This document shows, in pieces, positions 57,748-64,000 of a stretch of 64,000 nt of DNA. The notes under the pieces were generated by a model that saw nothing but the letters and a program-made list of their open reading frames with translations, made no database searches and had not been told where the DNA came from. Numbering within the stretch: the stretch's first letter is position 1; each line of letters begins with the position of its first letter. The stretch is from positions 745,889-809,888 of the forward strand of contig CAJNDS010002746.1 in assembly GCA_905221605.1 (NCBI GenBank), read 5' to 3'. The stretch comes from Symbiodinium natans. Taxonomy: Eukaryota > Sar > Dinophyceae > Suessiales > Symbiodiniaceae. The position numbers were made by a program, and so were the translations under genes.

Positions 57748-58044
57748 TCGGTATAACGATCAAACCCTGAACCCTACACCCCAAACCCCTGGACATCCAA
57801 ACCCCAAAGCCCTAAAGCCCTTAAGAGCTGCCCCCCTAAACCCTAAACCCTAAACCCGAAACCCTGAACCCTAAACCCTAAACCCTAAATCCTAAACCCT
57901 AAACCCTAAACCACAATCTCGACTCCTTGTCGGCCAGCGTCACATCCACAGCACTGGGGGCGGATGGTGCAAACCGACCCGCGCCGTCCCAGGTATCCTG
58001 TGCCAGTACAAGGGCCGTACCAGGAGGGCTTTGGCTAGGCTCCT

Positions 58045-58185
58045 GAGGGTTTAGGGTTTAGGGTTTGGGTTTAGGGTTTAGGGTTTAGGGTTTAGGGTTT
58101 AGGGTTTAGGGTTGAGGGTTGAGGGTTGAGGGTTGAGGATTTAGGGTTTAGGGTTTAGGGTTAAGGATTTAGGGTTTAGGGCTTG
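58045..58185 (+). repeat. TTTAGGG array with GGGTTGA block
   Basis: Perfect units followed by four GGGTTGA units and more TTTAGGG. Confidence 0.87.
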
Positions 58186-58659
58186 GGTTTATAGGGCCGG
58201 CTTAGGGTTCAGGCTTTAGGGTTTTGGCTTTATAGGGTCGGACCAAACAGGCGAAAAGGCCCTTGAGAGTGTTGATGAGGGGTTGTTAAAAGAGGAAAAG
58301 CCCATCCTGGTGGGTGTTGAAGGCTTGCAGGGCACGACTATACTATACGTTTTGAGGTGTAGGGTTCAGAGTTGAGGCTAAACCCTAATTATAACTCCTA
58401 AACCCTAACCCTAAACCCTAAACCCAAAACCCAAAACCCTAAACCCTAAACCCTAAACCCTAACCCTAAACCCTAGCCCTGTACGGCTTGCGGGGGGGGG
58501 GGGGGGAAAGGGCCGCTTCGCGCCTCCAGCTCCTGCCAGCGTCGTCCCAGCACCGCCGAGTCCCCAAAGCGCGCCATGGGCGTGGACCTGATGCGTTTAG
58601 GGTTTAGGGTTTAGGGTTTAGGGTTTAGGGTTTAGGGTTTAGGGATCAGGGTTTAGGGC

Positions 58660-58760
58660 TCATCCCAGATGGACGCGGCTAGTAGGCCTAAAAATCCCCA
58701 GAATGAACCCTGTAAAGGGCCTTTTTAGGGATTATGTTTAGGGTATAATAGCGCTTCACC
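58660..58760. mobile_element. Family H-like element, opposite orientation
   Basis: Shares AATGAACCCTGTAAAGGGCC (reverse complement of the 3.66 kb interior) and a CATCCCAGATGG end; ends are diverged. Confidence 0.5.
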
Positions 58761-59062
58761 CAAGCAACTCCAAAAAGACAGGGTTTAGCGTTTAGGTTTA
58801 GACCCAAGCTAGTAAACCCCACATGCCGACCTATTCCACCCCTCTGAGCCCTAAACCCTAAACGCCCTGAATCGAACAAAGAGCTTTTGGAGGCATGGGC
58901 ACCCAAGTCTGGGTTTAGGGTTTAGGAGGGTTTGGCAGGGTTTGGCGGGGTTTGGGGGGGGGGGGGGTCAGGATGCATGGGGTTCGCGATTTCGCAGCCG
59001 TGGGCGAATGAGATCAGGGGCAGATGGGTTGACCCATGAGCTGTTTCTACCACCAGCTTCTG

Positions 59063-60520
59063 CTACACGTTCTTCAGTTCATCTTGCACGGCTCTGCTGT
59101 CGCCGCCACAAGCAGCATCACCCCATGTCACGACGGACCCATCGCCCAACAGGGCTGCAAACGCGAAGCGGGCAGCTTGGATCTGCTGGACATCCTTCAG
59201 CCGGTCCTGAACAGTGCTGCTATCGCCACCACAGTCAGCATGGCCCCAGGTCACAACAGACCCATCTCCCAGAATGGCGGCAAAAGCCTGGCTGGCAGCT
59301 TGGATCTGCTGCACATCCCTCAGCTGACTTTGCACAGCATGGCTGTCGCCGCCAAAGTCGGCATGGCCCCAGGTCACAACAGATCCGTCCCCCAACAGGG
59401 CAGCAAACGCAAAGCAGGTCGCTTGGATCTGCTGCACATCCTTCAGCTGACTTTGCACAGGACCACTGTTGCCACCACAGTCAGGCTGGCCCCAGGTCAC
59501 AACGGAGCCATCGCCCAAAATGGCGGCAAAAGCCTGGTTGGCAGCTTGGATTTGCTGCACATCTGTCAGCTGACTTTGCACAGCATGGTCGTCACCACCA
59601 AACTCAACATGGCCCCAGGTCACGACGGAGCCATCGCTCAGTAGGGCAGCAAAAGCCTGGCTGGCAGCTTGGATCTGCTGCACCTCCTTCAGCTGGTGTT
59701 GCACAGCACAGCTGTTGCCTCCGCAGTCAGCCAAGCCCCAGGTAACAACCGAGCCATCACCCAGAATGGCAGCAAACGCCTGGCTGGTAGCCTGGATCTT
59801 CTGCACGTTCTTCAACTGGTTTTGAGGAGCACAGCTGTCGCCATCACAGTTAGCACCCCAGGTCACAACAGACCCATCGCCCAAAACGGCAGCAAACGTC
59901 CGTTCAGATGCTTGGATACATGTCACGTCCTTCAGCTGACCTTGCACAGCACTGCAGTCGCCACCAAAGGCGGCATCGCCCCAGGTCACGACAGACCCAT
60001 CGCCCAGAAGGGCGGCAAAAGCCCGTTCAGATGCTTGGATCAAAGCCACGTCCTTCAGCTGACCTTGCACAGCACGGCTGTCACCACCAAAGTCAGCGAA
60101 GCCCCATGTCACAACAGACCCATCGCCCAAAACGGCAGCAAATGCCGCCCCAGATGCCTGGATGTGTCGCACGTGGTTCAGCTGACCTTGCACATCACTG
60201 CAGTCGCCACCAAAGTCGGCGTCGCCCCAGGTCACAGCAGACCCATCACCCCGAATGGCAGCAAAAGCCCATTTGTTGCCGCGAACCTGAACTCTGCTCA
60301 TCTGCCAGGTGACCAGATCGCCGTTCTGCAACCCAGATTCCTCCAGCGTGGCTGCTCCGTCCAGAATGCCTCCAGACGAGTCCAAGAGTCTGCCCCTGCC
60401 AACTGCCAGATCTAGAGCCTTCTGTGCTCTTCGTTTCAGGGTCTCCACGAGCTCGTCCGGTCCGATTTCAAGCGAAACAGCCCTGCCACTCAGCAGACAT
60501 ACCTCAATCGTAAGGGGCAT
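59063..60520 (-). CDS. Ubiquitin-like domain plus RCC1/BLIP-II-like repeat protein (485 aa), intronless
   Basis: Residues 1-75 resemble a ubiquitin-like beta-grasp fold: an MPLTIEVCLLSG start, a helix near 25-40, and a TLEESGLQNGDLVTW end. Residues 84-485 are ten tandem units of about 41 aa (123 bp) with core AFAALLGDGSVVTWG, then GGDS, VQ.QLKDV and QQIQA; the last unit stops after the LKNV position. The core matches the DGxVxxWG signature of RCC1 repeats, but the unit is shorter than usual RCC1 blades and nearer the BLIP-II length, so a beta-propeller is inferred. There is no HECT or other catalytic domain, so a ligase name is unjustified; a binding or adaptor role is a guess. Start: ATG at 60518-60520 begins exactly at the domain; the frame extends five codons upstream only through a TTG. 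Stop is TAG at 59063-59065. The body has no telomere-like repeats, unlike everything around it. Long frames on the opposite strand are shadows of the repeats. Confidence 0.92.
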   Translation of the reverse strand: MPLTIEVCLLSGRAVSLEIGPDELVETLKRRAQKALDLAVGRGRLLDSSGGILDGAATLEESGLQNGDLVTWQMSRVQVRGNKWAFAAIRGDGSAVTWGDADFGGDCSDVQGQLNHVRHIQASGAAFAAVLGDGSVVTWGFADFGGDSRAVQGQLKDVALIQASERAFAALLGDGSVVTWGDAAFGGDCSAVQGQLKDVTCIQASERTFAAVLGDGSVVTWGANCDGDSCAPQNQLKNVQKIQATSQAFAAILGDGSVVTWGLADCGGNSCAVQHQLKEVQQIQAASQAFAALLSDGSVVTWGHVEFGGDDHAVQSQLTDVQQIQAANQAFAAILGDGSVVTWGQPDCGGNSGPVQSQLKDVQQIQATCFAFAALLGDGSVVTWGHADFGGDSHAVQSQLRDVQQIQAASQAFAAILGDGSVVTWGHADCGGDSSTVQDRLKDVQQIQAARFAFAALLGDGSVVTWGDAACGGDSRAVQDELKNV

Positions 60521-60725
60521 GATGCCACGCAGCAAACTCCTGCCACAAAGGGCCCCTCAACTGCGCTGGTTGTGCTACGGCCAAAGTGGGGATTTAAAGA
60601 GCTCCCATTACCTGGAGGTGAGTCTGAGTGGATTGGCTTAAGGTTTCGGCATAGATTCCTAAACCCTGAACCCTAAACCCTAAAAAACCCTAAACCTCTC
60701 CTACCATATACTTATAAACCTTATA

Positions 60726-61116
60726 ATGGTATTCGTGGGCAAGGCCCAAAAACTCGTGGGCAAGGCGCAAAGATTCGTGGGCAAGCCCAAAAACTCTTCA
60801 TGGGCAAGGCCCAAAAATTCGTGGCTATTTTTTGGCCTTGCCCACGAACCTTTGGTTCGTGGGCACGGCCCAAAAATTCGTGGGCAAGGCCCAAATATTC
60901 GTGGGCAAGGCCCAAATATTCGTGGGCAAGGCCCAAATATTCGTGGGCAAGGCCCACATATTCGTGGGCAAGGGCCAAAAATTCGTGGGCAAGGCCCAAA
61001 TATTCGTGGCCAAGGCCCAGAAATTCGTGGGCAAGGCCCAGAATTCGTGGGCAAGGCCCAAAAATTCGTGGGCAAGCGCCGTGGGCAAGGCCCAAAGATT
61101 CGTGGGCAAGGCCCGT
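60726..61116. repeat. 21-bp tandem array upstream of the repeat-protein gene
   Basis: About 17-18 copies of a 21-bp unit containing TTCGTGGGCAAGGCCCAAA, with small variants. One segment near 60830-60860 is inverted (GGCCTTGCCCACGAACC). As 21 is a multiple of three, several frames on both strands stay open as heptapeptide repeats such as VGKAQIF (+) and GPCPRIF (-). I see no start context or composition arguing for translation. The array starts about 205 bp 5' of the minus-strand ATG, so it lies in the presumed promoter or 5' leader zone. Confidence 0.9.
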
Positions 61117-61240
61117 CCTTGAGCCCCTAAACCCTTGACCCCTGAACCCTTGAGACCCTAACCCTTGAGCCCCTAAACCCTTGAGACCCCAAAACCTTGA
61201 GAACCTAAACCCTTGAGACCTTAAACCCTTGCGAACCCTG
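61117..61240. repeat. Imperfect CCCTTGAGACCCTAAA repeat
   Basis: Six to seven degenerate copies of a 15-18 bp motif alternating CCCTTGAG with CCCTAAA-like words follow the 21-bp array directly. It looks like a diverged telomere-type repeat with an inserted TTGAG. Confidence 0.65.
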
Positions 61241-61377
61241 TTAGTTTTGTTGTTGAGCCATCCTAATAATAAGAAGAAACTTTACATTTCTTAATGTTAT
61301 GGGAACTCCGGGCGGGTGGGTATTTTTCGATGGTCTAAACAACGAACCTAAACCAGAAACTGCTCGACCAGGAGCTC

Positions 61378-61535
61378 CTGAACCCTAAACCCTAAACCCT
61401 AAACCCTAAACCCTAAACCCTAAACCCTAAACCCTAAACCCTAAACCCTAAACCCTAAACCCTAACCCTAAACCCTAAACCCCAAACCCTAAACCCTAAA
61501 CCCCTAAACCCCTAAACCCCGAAACCCCGAAACCC
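61378..61535 (-). repeat. Interstitial CCCTAAA array
   Basis: About 20 units ending in CCCCTAAA and CCCCGAAA variants. Confidence 0.9.
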
Positions 61536-61626
61536 TAGCAGGGCTTTTGTGACTAAGAAACTAACAGCCATGCTTTTTCGTGGTGATGTTCCAGCGGAGC
61601 ACGGCTGCAAGAAAGCCACGTGATAA

Positions 61627-61700
61627 GCCCTAAACCCTAAACCCTAAACCCTAAACCCTAAACCCTAAACCCTAAACCCTAAACCCTAAACCCTAAACCC
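61627..61700 (-). repeat. CCCTAAA array abutting a family A element
   Basis: About ten perfect units end exactly at the TA that starts the family A element. Confidence 0.9.
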
Positions 61701-61823
61701 TACAAGGTGGGGCCCCCTAGTAAAAAGTAGAGTTATAAGAACCCTAAATTCGGTTATAAGGATCCTAAATTAGGTTATAAGTCCCTTAACTACAGTTAGT
61801 ATAGTACGGGGCCCCTCCTTGTA
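61701..61823 (-). mobile_element. Family A inverted-repeat element (123 bp)
   Basis: Ends TACAAGGTGGGGCCCCCTAG and GGGGCCCCTCCTTGTA. Its left end abuts a perfect CCCTAAA array. Confidence 0.85.
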
Positions 61824-63195
61824 GCACAGAAAGGGAGGGTCCTCGCGTGCAGGTGCCCGTCAGACTCAAAAAGTTGGGGGCTGCTACTATGTAGGGATTT
61901 GGAGTTTAGGGTTTCGGGTCTATAGTGAAGTTGGGGGCCCTAAACCGTAAACCCTAAACTCTAAACCCTGAACCCTGAACCCCTAAACCCTTGGGCAGCC
62001 GACGCCACGAGGGAAACGACGTGCTCCAGAACCTGTAGGGCTTTGGGGTTTAGGGCTTTTGGGTTTAGAGGGCGTGGAAAACTCGAGTATTGCATGCCTC
62101 CGCCAATACTCCACTCTTAAACCCGGAAACGCTGCTGACCCTGTGCCTCAAACCCTAAACCCTCTGCAGCCAGACGCCCAGCCATAAACACAATCCCATG
62201 TACTAAGGGTTTAGGGTTTAGGGTTTAGGGTTTAGGGGTTTAGGCTTAAGGTTTAGGGTTTAGGGTTCAGGATTAAGGGTTGGGGGTTTCGAGTTTAGAG
62301 GGTGCAGGGTTCAGGGGCGCCAGTGTTCAGGGGCTCCCTGTACTTACCCTAAACCAGCCCTAAACCTCATAGGGGGTGGTTCTCAAAATTATGGTACCTT
62401 CTTGGATCCCTATTATAATACGGCACCTAAGATTTAGGGTGCCCCAAAAGGGATTATAATCTTGACGGCCACCCACTGGGTATAAAGGGCCAACCCATAC
62501 CTTGACAAGCCTTCGTATTCCCTAACCCTCGACCTCCATAAGCCTCAATCCCTCAACACCCTGAACACACTAAACACCCTCAACAATCCAAACACCCTAA
62601 ATACCCTAGACACCCTGAACCCTTCAACACCCTAAACACCCTAAACCCCCTAAACCCCAACTCCAAATCAACCCCTACAGGGAACCCCCCGGATCCCGGC
62701 CGCATCTCTGTCTGCCCCACACCGTTTGAGCCAACCTCGTCCGGGGGTGGGGGGGAGGTTTGGGTTTAGGGTTTGAGGGTTGAGGGTTGAGGCTTTACCC
62801 CGCTCCAGGGTTGTTTTGGGTTGTTGGGTTTTGGGGGGGCTTAATTAGGGGGTTTAGGGTTCAGGGTTTAGGGGGACATAGGGTTGAGGGTTTAGGCCCA
62901 AAATCCCACGATCCCGTGCCAGGCGCATTACTCTGCTGAAGCATGGCAACACAAACTAGGTCCCTACCCTCGTGAGGGATAGGTTGCGGGGGGTTTCGGT
63001 TCAAGGTTAAGGGTTTGAGGGTTGAACCAAACAAGAATCACCACGCGCGTCCTTGACATCATGCAGATGTAGACTGGTAAGAAGCCCCCCCAAATCAACC
63101 AGAAGCCAATTATACCGCTGAGACCTTAACAGCTTTCAATACCCAACCAGGAAAGCGGCAGAAGGAGGAAAGTGAACCACCACCCCCCTTGGACT

Positions 63196-63296
63196 TGAAC
63201 CCTAAACCCTAAACCCTAAACCCTAAACCCTAAACCCTAAACCCTGAACCCCAAACCCCAAACCCCAAACCCTAAACCCTAAACAAACCCTAAACT
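63196..63296 (-). repeat. Interstitial CCCTAAA array
   Basis: Seven perfect units, then CCCCAAA variants. Confidence 0.88.
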
Positions 63297-63762
63297 TTGA
63301 CAGTCCACCTCTCATGCAGGGCGGGTTAGCTTCAGGCTTCAATACTCAACCAGTGAACAAGTCCCCTTGGACTTGGTTACCTTTGGAAAGAGCCTCAACC
63401 CTAAACCAAACCTTAAAGCGTCAAGCCTAAACACTAAGCCCTCCTAACCCCTAAACCCTAAACCCTAAACTCATTTAAATCTTTTTATGCGCGGGCTTCT
63501 CATTGAGGGTTCAGAAGATACCATCTGCGAGGAGCACATGACAGGTGCCAGCCGTGCCACCCTCTGAGTCGCAGGAATGGCGGGATTTTCCATGCCGCAA
63601 GCAGAGCCCAACACAAGAATCTACCCTTGAAGCCCGGCACTTTGCAAGCGCCCTTAGCATGCCAGGGCTGAGGGTTTAGAGTTTAGTTGGGGTTCGGGGT
63701 GTGTTCGGGGTGCCTTATCCCTGTCATCCTTCTCTCGCCGCGGGGACATCATGTCCTATAGA

Positions 63763-63852
63763 TTGGGATGCTCCCCCCCGTATACTAACAGTCCTTAATC
63801 GGGATTATCGGATACCCCCTAGGCCTGTTAAGGACTGCCGGGAACATCCCAA
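63763..63852 (-). mobile_element. Family B inverted-repeat element (90 bp)
   Basis: Ends TTGGGATGCTCCCCCCC and GGGAACATCCCAA. CTATA flanks both sides. On the minus strand TATAG|GTTGGG and CTATAG|GAC give splice-like borders. Confidence 0.8.
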
Positions 63853-64000
63853 CCTATAAACCCCGAAAAGGAACCTGGGCGTGGGCAACGTTGGGGCCGC
63901 GGCGGTAGACGGGCGAGCGAGTGGCGTGGAACAGCCTTGCCGCTCGAAATAAGTTGGACTTGCAAGGCTCGACCGGGTTTACGGCTTAGAGGGCTTAGGG

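Larger units (their letters stand above)
61824..64000. other. Downstream repeat-rich flank, no gene seen
   Basis: Telomere-like tracts at 62207-62285 and 63195-63295, a block of CACCCTAAA/ACACCCT words at 62555-62650, and a family B element near the end. Unique islands (62925-63060, 63300-63420, 63490-63660) show no assignable product. Confidence 0.45.

Noticed and set aside
60521-60535. Five-codon N-terminal extension of the repeat gene from TTG
   Set aside because: TTG is not a likely eukaryotic start here, and the in-frame ATG at 60518-60520 begins exactly at the domain.
58942-60641. Long plus-strand frames (up to 267 codons) opposite the repeat gene
   Set aside because: They mirror the 123-bp repeat of the minus-strand gene; the minus frame has a ubiquitin-like domain and coherent RCC1-like motif, the plus frames do not.
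60590-60660. Possible relict spliced-leader sequence (GATTGGCTTAAGG; also CTACGGCCAAAGTGG)
   Set aside because: The first is on the wrong strand for the gene and mismatched; the second has the leader parts in the wrong order. Not convincing.
60721-61138. Proteins of about 94-134 aa across the 21-bp array
   Set aside because: All frames on both strands are open because the unit length is a multiple of three; none has distinct non-repeat coding sequence.

Overview
The window looks like nuclear DNA of a dinoflagellate, most likely a Symbiodiniaceae-type alga. This rests on three things. Telomere-type heptamers (TTTAGGG / CCCTAAA) are scattered through the whole window in both orientations. Protein-coding content is very sparse. 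The one clear gene encodes a ubiquitin-like domain fused to RCC1/BLIP-II-like repeats with the core GDGSVVTWG, an architecture I associate with dinoflagellates. The heptamer alone would also fit plants or chromerids, so the assignment is an inference.

Layout. From 1 to about 59,000 no long open gene is present. The sequence alternates between (a) interstitial telomere-like arrays from a few units to about 300 bp, often with homogenised variant blocks; (b) short elements of about 70-240 bp with terminal inverted repeats, in at least twelve families (called A to N here), several with copies tens of kb apart; (c) simple repeats and long G or C runs; and (d) unique islands of 80-250 bp that are often open in one or more frames and bordered by AG|G and G[T/C/A] splice-like dinucleotides. 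At 59,063-60,520 (minus strand) lies the single confident gene. Just upstream of its start is a 21-bp tandem array (60,726-61,116). The last 3 kb return to telomere-like repeats and inverted-repeat elements.

Main interpretation. Several inverted-repeat elements behave like introners, meaning transposon-like elements that become introns. Two copies of family E (30,888-30,980 and 56,143-56,241) sit in islands where removing a G|GT...AG|G segment joins two open frames in phase on the minus strand. In one copy a flanking CAGG duplication makes the excision exact. Family A (23,863-23,988), family H (3,611-3,707) and family D (57,513-57,747) show the same pattern. The islands are therefore probably small exons of intron-rich genes whose introns are filled with telomere-like repeats and inverted-repeat elements. 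I could not identify any protein from these islands, and strand is often ambiguous because both strands are open. RNA-seq is the decisive test.

No tRNA, rRNA, CRISPR array, spliced-leader gene or recognisable transposase was seen.
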